This document shows positions 53,176 to 62,950 of a stretch of 64,000 bases of DNA, in pieces (position 1 is the stretch's first letter; each line of letters starts with the position of its first letter). The notes under the pieces are model-generated. The model was not told the origin of the DNA and did not search any database. It saw only the letters and a list, made by a program, of their open reading frames with translations. A program made the translations under genes and the position numbers. The stretch is taken from NCBI RefSeq assembly GCF_000620805.1, contig NZ_KK211187.1, positions 1,474,398 through 1,538,397 of the forward strand. Direction: 5' to 3'. The DNA comes from Exiguobacterium undae DSM 14481 (GTDB lineage: Bacteria; Bacillota; Bacilli; Exiguobacteriales; Exiguobacteriaceae).

Positions 53176-54048
53176 ATGAATATTTGTGTGGTTACAGGAG
53201 CAAATTCCGGTATGGGCATGGTCACGATTCAAGAATTACTCGAACGCGGGGACCGGGTCATCGCAACCGTCCGCTCAGCCAAGAAGGCGACGTTACTCGT
53301 TCAATTGTTGCGTGAGCATGGGGTCTCCCATACGAATCTGGAGGTTGAGATCGTCCAACTGGATCAACTGGACTCGGTCCGGCAATTTGCGGATCTGCTA
53401 TTTGATCGGATCGGTCGCATCGACCGGCTGATTCTGAACGCCGGTGTCATGGTCCCACCGTACCACCGGACGAAGGATGGGTTCGAGTCTCAGTTCCAAG
53501 TCAATTACCTCAGCCACTTTTATTTGATTGAACGGTTGCTCCCGCTTCTGGAACAAGGACAAGACCCCCGCGTCATCTCGATTTCGTCACTTGCCGGTGA
53601 AGGCGGGTTGATCCGGACGGACATCGAACTCGAGGCGATGGCGCATGTCAAAAAAGAACAATACAATCCGATGCGGTCATACCGGGAATCAAAATTGTTG
53701 CAGATGGTGCACATGCGTGAACTGGCGGAACAATACGGAGACCGGGTGACGTTCGTCAGTGTCCACCCGGGCATCGTCAATACGGACTTATTCTATCGCG
53801 GAAAATACGGCAAGGTGCTCAAAACCGTCTTAAAGCCAATTGCTCAAATCGGGTATTGGACCGGAAAACTGTATACGCCGGAATACGGAGCCAAAACGGC
53901 GTTGTACCTTGCAACGACGGAAGATCGTCTTGAAAACGGAGGGTATTATGCGGATTCGGCACCGCGTCTCAGTAATCCGGTCGTCGAAGACGAGACCTAC
54001 CGCCAACAAGCGCGGCATCTCTCGAAACAATGGGTCGGGTTAACGTAA
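53176..54048 (+). CDS. Short-chain dehydrogenase (retinol-dehydrogenase-like)
   Basis: The 290-residue protein starts CVVTGANSGMGMVTIQELLE with a TGxxxGxG nucleotide site, followed by ILNAGVM, ISISSLAGEG and YRESK (catalytic Tyr-Lys). Its C-terminus is longer than in FabG-like enzymes, as in retinol-dehydrogenase-like SDRs. AGAGGAGG precedes the ATG. Confidence 0.9.
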   Translation: MNICVVTGANSGMGMVTIQELLERGDRVIATVRSAKKATLLVQLLREHGVSHTNLEVEIVQLDQLDSVRQFADLLFDRIGRIDRLILNAGVMVPPYHRTKDGFESQFQVNYLSHFYLIERLLPLLEQGQDPRVISISSLAGEGGLIRTDIELEAMAHVKKEQYNPMRSYRESKLLQMVHMRELAEQYGDRVTFVSVHPGIVNTDLFYRGKYGKVLKTVLKPIAQIGYWTGKLYTPEYGAKTALYLATTEDRLENGGYYADSAPRLSNPVVEDETYRQQARHLSKQWVGLT

Positions 54049-54056
54049 CCAAAAGA

Positions 54057-54089
54057 AGGTCTACCGACTCGTGGGAAGTCGGTAGACCT
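54057..54089 (+). terminator. Hairpin terminator
   Basis: AGGTCTACCGACT and AGTCGGTAGACCT around a 7-base loop; weak T tail. Confidence 0.65.
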
Positions 54090-54276
54090 ATGTTGTGCAG
54101 ACTGGGGGTCTGATCACGCTCTTAGCATACAATATAGGAGTATATAATTTTGAAATATGAAAAAAATCACAAATTGATGCTGTTTTTTAAAATTTCCATG
54201 TAGTTTGTGCAAATCGGTTTTCTTCTGCGCTCATTTTCGTTAGGATGAAGAAGAATTTTTTTTCAGGAGGACTACT

Positions 54277-54762
54277 ATGATTCGACAAGCTACAACACAA
54301 GATGTAAAACAGATTGCGGCACTTCTCAGACATAAGGCCGAATTATTACAAGCAGGCGGAAGCGAACAATGGTCCGCGTATCTGCAGGCAGATCTGGACG
54401 CGCTCGTCGCAGCAGATCTTTCAGCAGGACGTTTGTACGTGTACGAACGGGACAGCCGGCTTCTTGGTTCGATTGCGCTGTTGCCTTCACTCGACTGGGA
54501 CAAAGCCTTATGGGATGATGCGGAAGGTTTGTACATCCACCGGATTGTCGTCAGTGAATCGGCAAAAGGGTTGGGTGTCGGAAAACAGCTGATCCAGCAT
54601 GTCATCGCTGTCGCGACGGCTGAACAGGAACGTCTGCGGCTGGATTGCGTCGCGACGAATTCATTTTTAAATACGTATTATCCGTCCTTCGGATTTGAAA
54701 GCCGGGGAATTCGTGACGGTTTTTCGACATATGAGTATCCGGTCGCCGTCCTTTCGCACTGA
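54277..54762 (+). CDS. GNAT N-acetyltransferase
   Basis: The 161-residue protein has LYIHRIVVSESAKGLGVGKQ with the acetyl-CoA loop (RxxGxG/A form K-G-L-G-V-G-K) and LRLDCVATNSFLNTYYPSFG. Substrate unknown. TTTTTTTTCAGGAGG precedes the ATG. Confidence 0.85.
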   Translation: MIRQATTQDVKQIAALLRHKAELLQAGGSEQWSAYLQADLDALVAADLSAGRLYVYERDSRLLGSIALLPSLDWDKALWDDAEGLYIHRIVVSESAKGLGVGKQLIQHVIAVATAEQERLRLDCVATNSFLNTYYPSFGFESRGIRDGFSTYEYPVAVLSH

Positions 54763-54836
54763 GACCCCCTTTAGTCAGGACAAGTGACGTGTGCTTTGGT
54801 ATGGTTAGTAAAAAGAATGATTCGAGGAGTGATCAG

Positions 54837-55886
54837 ATGCGTCTTCAGATTGGTTTCATCGGTTTTGGAAAAAGTACGACCCGTTATCATCTACCCTACG
54901 TCATGATTGAGGAAAATTTTGATGTGACGTGGATTTACAATCGAAAAGCAAAACCTGATCTCGAAAAAACGTATGCTGATCAGTTACCCGATGTCCGCTT
55001 TACGACGGATCTCGACGCGATGCTGCGGGATCCGGAGCTGCAAGTCGTCGTCATCAATACACCACCCGCCACGCATTTCGCCTATGCGCTGCAAGCGTTG
55101 CAACACGGAAAACACGTTTTGGTCGAAAAACCGTTTACGGTGACGGAGCAGGAGACGACGCAGTTGTTCGAAGTCGCCAAGCAACAGGGAGTTAAACTGC
55201 TGGCCTATCAAAACCGGCGTTTTGACAGTGATTTTCAAGTCGTCGAGCAAGTCATCCGGTCCGGTAAACTGGGACGCCTCGTCGAGGTTGTCTCGCATTT
55301 TGATCTCTATCGCCCGGAAGCGGCGCCGGCCATCGCGACAAACGAGAATGGCGCGTTGTACGGTCTCGGTGTCCATACGATGGATCAGATTGTCGCCTTG
55401 TTCGGCAAACCGGACCAAGTCGGGTACGACATCCGTTCGGTCCGCTTAGCCGGGAATCCGGATGATACGTTTGCGCTTGATTTTTATTATCCGGAACTCA
55501 AGGTCAGTGTCCGGACGAGTCATGTCGCCTTAGCCGGTGCGCCGCGTTGGATGTTGCACGGGACAAACGGTACGTTCATCAAACAACACGTCGACCGGCA
55601 AGAGCTCGATCTGAAGGCGAATTACTTCCCGGGAGAAGAAGGCTTCGGAGAAGATTCGGAAGATGATTACGGGCGACTGTTGTATCATGATGACCACGGT
55701 CACTTGCAGGACGTCCGGATTCCGAGTCCGGTCGGTGATTACGGGAAGCTGTATCGGGCCTTTTACGACAGTATCGTCCACGATAAACCTTTACCTGTCA
55801 CCGAAGAAGAGACAAAACTCGTCGCACATTTGATGGAACAAGGTTTCTCCCAACCGTCTCCGTTCATTTTGAATGTTAAAAAATGA
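54837..55886 (+). CDS. Gfo/Idh/MocA-family oxidoreductase (YdgJ-like)
   Basis: The 349-residue protein starts IGFIGFGKSTTRYHLPYVMI with an N-terminal Rossmann motif and has VLVEKPFTV (the EKP motif) and GALYGLGVHTMDQIVALFGK. Family enzymes reduce or oxidise sugars and sugar derivatives with NAD(P). AGGAG gives the ATG at 54837. A terminator follows. Confidence 0.92.
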   Translation: MRLQIGFIGFGKSTTRYHLPYVMIEENFDVTWIYNRKAKPDLEKTYADQLPDVRFTTDLDAMLRDPELQVVVINTPPATHFAYALQALQHGKHVLVEKPFTVTEQETTQLFEVAKQQGVKLLAYQNRRFDSDFQVVEQVIRSGKLGRLVEVVSHFDLYRPEAAPAIATNENGALYGLGVHTMDQIVALFGKPDQVGYDIRSVRLAGNPDDTFALDFYYPELKVSVRTSHVALAGAPRWMLHGTNGTFIKQHVDRQELDLKANYFPGEEGFGEDSEDDYGRLLYHDDHGHLQDVRIPSPVGDYGKLYRAFYDSIVHDKPLPVTEEETKLVAHLMEQGFSQPSPFILNVKK

Positions 55887-55912
55887 ATTTTTTTCGATAT
55901 CAATATAATTAC

Positions 55913-55949
55913 ATCTCAGCAATCTGCCTAGGCAGAGCTGAGATTTTTT
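55913..55949 (+). terminator. Terminator
   Basis: ATCTCAGC and GCTGAGAT with an inner TCTGCC/GGCAGA stem, then TTTTTT. Confidence 0.9.
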
Positions 55950-56059
55950 GTTATAAAGGAAAAGATATCACAATTTTTCAGAATTTTCTTATGGAATGTT
56001 GATTAATATTTCAAAAAGATGGGAAAAACTGTGTATATTACATCCAAAGGGGGTTTATC

Positions 56060-57139
56060 ATGAAAAAATTCATTTCGTCCTTCATCATTGCGGGGGTGTT
56101 GATCGGCTTGTTTAGTCCGTCGCTCATCGCAGAAGCCGCCACGAAGTTGACCGTCACGACCGATGTGTTGCGTGTTCGTGAAAAGCCGTCGACGACGAGC
56201 AAGATTCTCGGAAACATCACGAAAGGTGCCGTCTATACGTCGAATGGCACATCCGGCAGTTGGTACAAGATCACGTATAAATCACGGACCGGTTACATAC
56301 ACAAGGACTACGTCCGAACGTCGACGACCTCGAAATATACGTCGACCGGTGCCCGTTACACGACGGTTGGCACGTTGAACGTCAGAACAGGTCCGAGTAC
56401 AACGTCTAAATCCGTCACACAGTTAAACAAAGGGGTCAAGGTCGCGTCATACGGCACCTCCGGCAGTTGGACCCGTATTTTGTACAACGGGAGCTACCGT
56501 TATGTCTCGACACAATACTTGACGAAGACTGCTCCAAGCAGTTCGTCGAAACAGTTAAGCGTACCGTATTACAATCAGTACTCATTGGGTTATCCATCCG
56601 GTTGTGAATTCGTTTCGTTGAAGATGGCACTCGAGTACAAGAAGAAAGCGGTCTCTGCTGCTTCGCTGTACAATCAAATGCCAAAAAGCATGAAAAATGC
56701 CACATACAAAAACGGGAAATACTACTGGGCGGATCCGGAAAAGATGTTTACGGGAAACCCGGCCGGAACCCTCGATTACTACAAAAACTGGGGCATTTAC
56801 CCGAAAGGCATCCTGCCGCTCGCGAAAAAATATCGGAGCGGGGCAGCCGATATCTCAAAACAAGGGGTCAGTAAGATCGAAAGTGAAATCCGCAGCGGAA
56901 ATCCGGTCATTGTTTGGGCGACGGTTGATTTTAAAAATCCATATGGTTACTTCTCATGGATCAAACCGGATGGCAAAACGTTTACAGGATACCGCAACTA
57001 CCACGTCATGCTCGTGACGGGTGTCTCAAGCAGCTCGTTTACGGTGTCCGATCCATACCGTGGAAAATATACGGTCAGCCGGTCACAATTTACATCTGTC
57101 TACAATACGACAGGACAATATGCCTTATCTGTCCGTTAA
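56060..57139 (+). CDS. Secreted SH3b-C39 peptidase-like protein
   Basis: The 359-residue protein has a signal peptide (FIIAGVLIGLFSPSLIAEA), two SH3b cell-wall-binding units (LRVREKPSTTSKILGNITKG; LNVRTGPSTTSKSVTQLNKG), and a C39-like papain-fold domain with Cys near 181 (YPSGCEFVSLKMAL), His near 314 (YRNYHVMLVTG) and Asp in VSDPYRG. It would act at the cell surface; substrate unknown. AAAGGGGG precedes the ATG. Confidence 0.9.
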   Translation: MKKFISSFIIAGVLIGLFSPSLIAEAATKLTVTTDVLRVREKPSTTSKILGNITKGAVYTSNGTSGSWYKITYKSRTGYIHKDYVRTSTTSKYTSTGARYTTVGTLNVRTGPSTTSKSVTQLNKGVKVASYGTSGSWTRILYNGSYRYVSTQYLTKTAPSSSSKQLSVPYYNQYSLGYPSGCEFVSLKMALEYKKKAVSAASLYNQMPKSMKNATYKNGKYYWADPEKMFTGNPAGTLDYYKNWGIYPKGILPLAKKYRSGAADISKQGVSKIESEIRSGNPVIVWATVDFKNPYGYFSWIKPDGKTFTGYRNYHVMLVTGVSSSSFTVSDPYRGKYTVSRSQFTSVYNTTGQYALSVR

Positions 57140-57147
57140 TCTGTCTG

Positions 57148-57182
57148 CCGGTGAAGCTTTCCGCTTCACCGGTTTTTTTTTA
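57148..57182 (+). terminator. Terminator
   Basis: CCGGTGAAG and CTTCACCGG around a 7-base loop, then eight T. Confidence 0.93.
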
Positions 57183-57316
57183 TTAGACTCCGTAAGCATA
57201 AAGCGATGACCGCGTTACGGATTTTAAAGAAATGGGAATTGATTAAAAGACAAGTAAAATAATAACAAGCCCTATGTTTTTATCCAGCAAGTCATCCAGA
57301 AAGGACCGGTGAGAAG

Positions 57317-58981
57317 ATGGATGAAACACGTTTGGAACAGCTTGAGCAAGAAGTCGCACAGTTAAAGGCACGACTCGATCGTTTGGAACAACAACCGGTG
57401 GCAGACACGAAAGTTGAACCGGTTTCTTCTGTCGCCCGACCAGCCGTCCGTCCGGCATTCGTCAAAAAGCAACGGACGCCTGTCGTCAAGAAGGCCCGGA
57501 CACGGGACGAGTGGGAAAACGTTTTGGCAACGGTCTGGTTACCGCGGATCGGGGCGATTTTTGCGGCAATCGGCGCGATTTTCCTGTTTTCATACGCTTC
57601 CATGGCCGGTTTGATCAGTCCGGCAGTCCGGATCGGAAGCGGAGTCATCATCGGCTTACTCGTCATGGCACTTGGTGAGTTTCAGTATGAGAAGAAACGG
57701 CGGGAGCTCGGTGTCGGGCTTGTCGCAACAGGAACGATTGTTTCCTTGTCCGCGTTATTCGCCGGTATGGCCTTATATGAATTTTATCCGCCGCTGTTGG
57801 CCTTTTTACTCGAAATCGTTGTACTTGCCATTGCCTACGGATTAATGTTGTGGATGCGGTCAACGGCGTTATTGATTCTGGTCTCGGTTACCGGATTTTT
57901 GTTACCGTTCCTTCAATTATCCGATGAACCGAACGTCTTCTTGTTTTTGTTGTATGAAGTTCTCTTGTTTACGGCAGTATGTATTGCCGTCTTACGTTTA
58001 AAGTCGACGAAAGCCTACCCGGTGGCAGCCGGAATCTTTTTCCTGGCGTTGATTTTCGGCAGTCTCACTGTCAATTTTGAGACACGCCCTCTGATGGACG
58101 AAATTACCTTACTGTGTGCTTCCTTGATGGCATACCTCGGAACGGCATATGTCGGGTCCCGTCTCCCGGTAACCTACAATTATCCGAGCTGGCTGGCGGG
58201 CGGGTTCGTCCTGCTCAGCCTGTCCGTAGTCGACTGGTCGTTTGTTTACGGACTCGCGGTTCTGTTTGCACTACTCGCTTACGTCGTCGCGAATCAAACG
58301 AAGGATGCTTGGCAAAATGGTGTCGGTCATATCACCTTGTTGTTTGCGATTTCGCAATTACCGGTCGACACCCTCAGTTTAGGCGATCAGTTCCGGACCG
58401 TCTTCTATGCGCTTGTAGTCGTCGGATTGTGGTTCGTCGAGCGGCAGCAAGTACCGTACCAGCGATTCTTCGGCATCGCTGTGTACCTGATGCTTATGTT
58501 GTATACGATTGGAAACTATGAAGCATATCGACTGAACGGTCAATCGTATGCCGTATCTGTATTGGGTCTGACTCTCGCGACAGCGGCCTTCATCCTGTTA
58601 CTCGTCCGGACGCACGGGGAAGCAATCTGGCGGAAGTATTGGCAGGTCGTCTTATTTTTTGCAGCGGTTGGTGTCTTCGTGACCTATACGTTGATCGTGA
58701 TGGAACTGCCGTTTTATGCGGACCTCGACCAGACGGACCGCAGTACAACCTTATCCGTCGCCTATATCCTGCTCTCCTTTGTTTTGGTGGCGATCGGCCG
58801 CTGGCGCGGAACGGCTGCTTGGCGCTTGTCAGGCCTTCTGTTGCTGTCGGTCAGTGCCGTCAAATTATTGTTGTTTGATTTATCGTTCTTGTCGTTGATT
58901 CAAAAAGCGTTTGTCTTCATTGGATTCGGTATCGTGGCATTTGTCATTTCACGCACGTATTTCAAAAAGCGCCGCTCCTGA
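57317..58981 (+). CDS. DUF2339 polytopic membrane protein
   Basis: The 554-residue protein starts with a coiled coil (MDETRLEQLEQEVAQLKARL) then about 15 hydrophobic helices (IGAIFAAIGAIFLFSYASMA onwards). This is the DUF2339 plan; function unknown. AAAGGACC precedes the ATG. Confidence 0.88.
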   Translation: MDETRLEQLEQEVAQLKARLDRLEQQPVADTKVEPVSSVARPAVRPAFVKKQRTPVVKKARTRDEWENVLATVWLPRIGAIFAAIGAIFLFSYASMAGLISPAVRIGSGVIIGLLVMALGEFQYEKKRRELGVGLVATGTIVSLSALFAGMALYEFYPPLLAFLLEIVVLAIAYGLMLWMRSTALLILVSVTGFLLPFLQLSDEPNVFLFLLYEVLLFTAVCIAVLRLKSTKAYPVAAGIFFLALIFGSLTVNFETRPLMDEITLLCASLMAYLGTAYVGSRLPVTYNYPSWLAGGFVLLSLSVVDWSFVYGLAVLFALLAYVVANQTKDAWQNGVGHITLLFAISQLPVDTLSLGDQFRTVFYALVVVGLWFVERQQVPYQRFFGIAVYLMLMLYTIGNYEAYRLNGQSYAVSVLGLTLATAAFILLLVRTHGEAIWRKYWQVVLFFAAVGVFVTYTLIVMELPFYADLDQTDRSTTLSVAYILLSFVLVAIGRWRGTAAWRLSGLLLLSVSAVKLLLFDLSFLSLIQKAFVFIGFGIVAFVISRTYFKKRRS

Positions 58982-58990
58982 ACAGTGTTC

Positions 58991-59037
58991 TTCCTTTTCC
59001 GTCAGACGGTAACATCTGGCGGGGGAGGATTTTTTTA
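58991..59037 (+). terminator. Terminator
   Basis: CCGTCAGA and TCTGGCGG pair around an 8-base loop, flanked by TCCT and AGGA, then seven T. Confidence 0.75.
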
Positions 59038-59047
59038 TGAGAACATA

Positions 59048-59077
59048 TTGATAACGATTATCATTATCGACTATACT
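59048..59077 (+). promoter_or_regulatory. efe promoter with Fur box
   Basis: TTGATA (59048-59053), 18 bases and TATACT (59072-59077) form a promoter. The spacer holds GATAACGATTATCATTATC (59050-59068), a close match to the Fur consensus GATAATGATAATCATTATC. Iron repression of the efeOBU operon follows. Confidence 0.88.
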
Positions 59078-59115
59078 GATTGATGAACTTACTTAATTAT
59101 CAGGGGGAACCATCC

Positions 59116-59946
59116 ATGCGACATACAAAATCACTCACCATCGGACTGTTATCGATGACGACACTATTGGCAGCGTGTTCGGAACAACCGGCGGCAACGA
59201 AGCCAGCAGAAACGAAACCGGATCCATTCGAACAAGTCGTCGCTGATTACCGGACGTATGCCATCGCGGAACTCGATCAGTTCACGAAAAAGACGGAAGC
59301 GTTCACGACAGCGGTCAAGGAGGGAGACCTCGATCAGGCTAAAGCACTGTATGCGCCGGCCCGGATGCATTATGAGCGGGCAGAACCGATTGCTGAGGTG
59401 TTCGGCGACCTTGATCCGAAGATCGATGCCCGTGAAGGGGACGTCAAGGAATCGGAGTGGGGCGGATACCACCGGATCGAACAAGGCTTGTTTGAGAAAG
59501 GGACGACGAAAGGATACGAAAATTATGCGACACAATTGATGGAAGACGTTCACCTTCTCCGGGCGAAAGTCGAGACGGTTGACGTCACACCGGAACTGCT
59601 CGTCACCGGCGCAACGGATTTATTGAATGAAGTCTCGACTTCCAAAGTGACAGGTGAAGAAGACCGGTATTCCCATACGGATTTATATGACTTCGCGGCG
59701 AACGTCCAAGGTGCGGAAAAAATCTATCAGTTGCTCAACCCTGCGTTGAAGAAACAGGACGCGGTTCTGTCAAAAGAGATTGCGGCTCGTTTTGCTGATG
59801 TCAATGCGTTGCTGGAAGCCAAGAAATCCGGCGATGGATACGTTCTCTATACCGACTTATCGAAAACGGACGTCAACCAGTTGAGCCAGGCCATCAATGA
59901 GTTGGCGGAGCCGCTTTCGAAAATGGGCATCGTATTGGAGGGGTGA
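59116..59946 (+). CDS. efeO: EfeO-type iron-uptake lipoprotein (EfeM/M75 domain)
   Basis: The 276-residue protein has a lipobox (TTLLAAC, Cys21) and the EfeM-like helical domain with HYERAEPIAEVFGDLDPKID, the HxxE metal-binding motif. It lacks the cupredoxin domain found in E. coli EfeO, like many Gram-positive members. It binds iron at the surface for EfeU. GGGGGAACC gives the ATG. The efeB start follows closely. Confidence 0.93.
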   Translation: MRHTKSLTIGLLSMTTLLAACSEQPAATKPAETKPDPFEQVVADYRTYAIAELDQFTKKTEAFTTAVKEGDLDQAKALYAPARMHYERAEPIAEVFGDLDPKIDAREGDVKESEWGGYHRIEQGLFEKGTTKGYENYATQLMEDVHLLRAKVETVDVTPELLVTGATDLLNEVSTSKVTGEEDRYSHTDLYDFAANVQGAEKIYQLLNPALKKQDAVLSKEIAARFADVNALLEAKKSGDGYVLYTDLSKTDVNQLSQAINELAEPLSKMGIVLEG

Positions 59947-59949
59947 GTG

Positions 59950-61191
59950 ATGACACGGACTGCATTAGAAGAAGGAGTCACACGTCGTGACGTGTTGAAG
60001 GTCGCCGGATTGACGGGTCTCGGCGCAGCATTGTATGCCAGCGGAATCGAACGGTTGTTGCCGCGTGCCTTGACGGCGCAAGCGACGGATCAGGTTCCGT
60101 TTTACGGGACGTACCAAGCAGGCATCCTGACTCCTGTGCAAAATCATATTCAATTGGTCGCTTTTGACGTGCAGACAGACCGGCGGGATGAACTGATCGA
60201 TCTGTTACGCCGCTGGACACGCGCCTGTGCCCGGTTGGCGGCCAGTCTGTCGCTCGGCGAGTCGGACAGCCAATACGTGCCACCGGAAGATACAGGGGAA
60301 GCGGAAGGGCTCTCAGCGAGCCATCTGACGTTTACATTCGGCTGCGGTGCCAGCTTATTTGCCGGGGACCGTTTCGGAATCGCCCATAAACGTCCGGCTG
60401 CGTTACGTGACTTGCCGACCTTTGATTTGGACCAGTTGGATGACAAGTGGTCCGGCGGAGATTTGATTGTCCAGATTTGCGCCGATGATCAGCAGGTCGT
60501 CTTTCATGCCTTACGGAACTTGACCCGGATTGGACGCGGAATTGTCAAAATCCGCTGGACGCAAGCCGGTTTTCAACGGTCGAAAGCGGCGGATGCGACT
60601 GGCGGAACGCCGCGGAATTTGTTTGGTTTCAAAGACGGGACCGGTAATCCGGATCTGACGAAAGATAAAGTCCGAAACAAGCATCTGTTTTACCAGTGGC
60701 AGGACGGTTCCCCTTGGCTGACAAACGGGACGTTTCTGGTCGTTCGACGGATTCAGATGCATCTCGAGGTCTGGGACCGGACGATTTTAAAGGAGCAGGA
60801 ACGGACTTTTGGACGAGAGCGGGCGTCCGGTGCGCCACTGGGTTCAACCAACGAGTTCGCCTCTGTCACACCGGACCAACGGACGTTACACGGAGAAACA
60901 CAACTGCCGGCAGATTCGCACACGGCAGTGGCACACGGGACAAGCAAGGAACAGCTGCTACGCCGCTCCTATTCGTATCAAGCCGGGGTCAATGAAACGA
61001 CCGGCGCTCTAGATGCCGGATTGTTGTTCGTTTCGTTCCAACGCTCACCGGATCAGTTCATCACGATCCAAAAACGACTGGCGGCGTCCGACCGGCTAAA
61101 TGAATACATCACCCACCGCGGCAGTGCCTTGTTTGCTTGTTTTGGCGGGATTCAAAAAGGAGGGTACATCGGCGATGCGTTATTTGCTTAA
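59950..61191 (+). CDS. efeB: EfeB, Tat-exported DyP-type heme peroxidase
   Basis: The 413-residue protein has a twin-arginine signal (TRRDVLKVAGLTGLGAALYA), then a DyP domain with GFKDGTGN (GxxDG with catalytic Asp) and a C-terminal region holding the proximal heme His candidate in DSHTAVAHG. In Bacillus, EfeB oxidises Fe2+ to Fe3+ for EfeU. A GTG three bases earlier is possible. Confidence 0.93.
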   Translation: MTRTALEEGVTRRDVLKVAGLTGLGAALYASGIERLLPRALTAQATDQVPFYGTYQAGILTPVQNHIQLVAFDVQTDRRDELIDLLRRWTRACARLAASLSLGESDSQYVPPEDTGEAEGLSASHLTFTFGCGASLFAGDRFGIAHKRPAALRDLPTFDLDQLDDKWSGGDLIVQICADDQQVVFHALRNLTRIGRGIVKIRWTQAGFQRSKAADATGGTPRNLFGFKDGTGNPDLTKDKVRNKHLFYQWQDGSPWLTNGTFLVVRRIQMHLEVWDRTILKEQERTFGRERASGAPLGSTNEFASVTPDQRTLHGETQLPADSHTAVAHGTSKEQLLRRSYSYQAGVNETTGALDAGLLFVSFQRSPDQFITIQKRLAASDRLNEYITHRGSALFACFGGIQKGGYIGDALFA

Positions 61192-62857
61192 CGTTCTGCT
61201 CGTCCTGTTGTGTCTGTTCGGAACGATGCCGCTTGTTCAAGCGGATTCGCAGACCGACGCCTTATATGTATCGATCGGACAAGCAATTGCCGCTGTCCAG
61301 GCAAACGACCGGCCGGCGCTTGAGACGGCGGTCGCTCGGCTTGCGCAACAAGTCGAGCAGCTTAAAACATCGGATGAAAAAACGGTAATCCAAAAGGAAC
61401 TGACGCGTCTACAGGATCAACAGGATGAGCCATTTTCCAAAATTAGTCCTGCCTTGACCCGGTTGTCGACGGCTGTCCGTGCCTTGGAAAAAACAGCAAC
61501 GAAGACGGATCCGGCAGCGAAACAACGTCTCAACGCATTGTTTTTGCAGACCGACCAACTGCGTGAGGCAAAAACAGCCGCCGAACGGCAACAACTCCAG
61601 TCGAAATTGCTCGCAGCATGGACCGATCGGGAGACGATTGTCCGGGAAACGAGTATCGGACATTACGGACAGGTCGAGATGGGGCTGTCCGCCATTCGGA
61701 TTGCCCTTGCGCGTGAACCGTTTGACGAAACCGAATTCAACGGTGCGCTTGATCAGTTTGATCAAAGTATCCAGTCATTTCTCGACGGGGATGCCGTCAA
61801 AGACGTCGAAAAGACGGGACTGCCGGCACTAACGACCTTACTGAAGCAGGCGGACCGGTCACTTGACCAAGGCGACATCAAGGCGGCGAAACAGTCGTTG
61901 ACGACCTTCATCACACGTTGGCCGAGCGGAGAAGGGGAAGTTCGGACACGCAGCAATGCCCTCTATACAACAATTGAATCGGACATCCCGGTCTTATTGT
62001 CGCGCATAAGTGCAGAGACACGCGTCTCCACTCAGGACGAACTCCGTCCAATCATCGCTTCGTTACAAGTGTTGGAGCAAAAGACGACCTATACGTTCGT
62101 CGACGCGATGCTCGTCATGTTACGCGAAGGACTGGAAGCCTTGTTGATCATCAGTGCCCTCGTTGCCTTCACCCGAAAAGCAGGCATCAAGGGGGAACGG
62201 TTGATTTGGAGCGGAGCGGTCGTCGGATTACTTGCCAGTGGCGGTCTTGCGCTCCTGATTCAATCGTTTTTTTCAACGGCACTCGCCGGTGTCGGACGGG
62301 AGCAGATTGAGGGATGGACCGGTCTTGTTGCCGTCTTGATGATGTTAGTCGTCGGTTCATGGCTGCATTCGAAGACGGTCCTGACGTCCCGGAAAGGCCA
62401 ACTCGCGACAGCGTTTGTCGGACGTTCGTTGTTTGCCGTCAGTTTCTTGACGATTTTCCGGGAAGGAGCGGAGACTCTGCTGTTTTATGCGGGGATGGCT
62501 CCTGCGATGACACCACTCGCTTTGACGAGCGGCATTTTACTCGCGATCGGTCTGATCACCGTCGTGTCGGTCGCCGTGATTTATTTCGGTGTCCGTCTGC
62601 CGATTAACCGTCTGTTTTTGGCAGCGACAATCTTGATTTACGTCATGGCCTTTAAAATACTCGGTGCCAGCTTGCATGCTCTGCAATTGACGGGCAGTGT
62701 GTCGATGCATGTTCTCACATCCGTTCCGTCCGTGCCCTGGCTCGGGTTTTACCCGACGTATGAGACAATCCTCCCGCAGGCGGCCCTCGGCCTGTTTATT
62801 ATTGTGACGGTGATTTGGAAACGGCAGTCGGCCGTGCGGTTACGACAAGCCGGTTAA
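61175..62857 (+). CDS. efeU: EfeU/FTR1-family iron permease with N-terminal extracytoplasmic domain
   Basis: The 560-residue protein begins 17 bases inside the efeB end, behind GGAGGG. It has a signal peptide (YLLNVLLVLLCLFGTMPLVQ), a helical extracytoplasmic domain to about residue 305, and then the FTR1 permease with two REGxE motifs: MLREGLEALLIISALV near residue 317 and IFREGAETLLFY near 427. It imports Fe3+ made by EfeB. The order is O-B-U, whereas B. subtilis has U-O-B. Confidence 0.93.
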   Translation: MRYLLNVLLVLLCLFGTMPLVQADSQTDALYVSIGQAIAAVQANDRPALETAVARLAQQVEQLKTSDEKTVIQKELTRLQDQQDEPFSKISPALTRLSTAVRALEKTATKTDPAAKQRLNALFLQTDQLREAKTAAERQQLQSKLLAAWTDRETIVRETSIGHYGQVEMGLSAIRIALAREPFDETEFNGALDQFDQSIQSFLDGDAVKDVEKTGLPALTTLLKQADRSLDQGDIKAAKQSLTTFITRWPSGEGEVRTRSNALYTTIESDIPVLLSRISAETRVSTQDELRPIIASLQVLEQKTTYTFVDAMLVMLREGLEALLIISALVAFTRKAGIKGERLIWSGAVVGLLASGGLALLIQSFFSTALAGVGREQIEGWTGLVAVLMMLVVGSWLHSKTVLTSRKGQLATAFVGRSLFAVSFLTIFREGAETLLFYAGMAPAMTPLALTSGILLAIGLITVVSVAVIYFGVRLPINRLFLAATILIYVMAFKILGASLHALQLTGSVSMHVLTSVPSVPWLGFYPTYETILPQAALGLFIIVTVIWKRQSAVRLRQAG

Positions 62858-62874
62858 CTCATTTTTCGATTCAT

Positions 62875-62899
62875 GTTTTATTCATTATGTTTCGGGAAT
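62875..62899 (+). promoter_or_regulatory. SigB-type promoter
   Basis: GTTTTA (62875-62880), 13 bases, GGGAAT (62894-62899) matches the SigB consensus GTTTAA-N12 to N15-GGGTAT with one difference in each box. It precedes a yflT-like general stress gene, which supports it. Confidence 0.7.
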
Positions 62900-62950
62900 A
62901 ACTTTATATCGAGAGTAGATTGTTCGCTCGCATGAAGGAGAGGAAACAAC

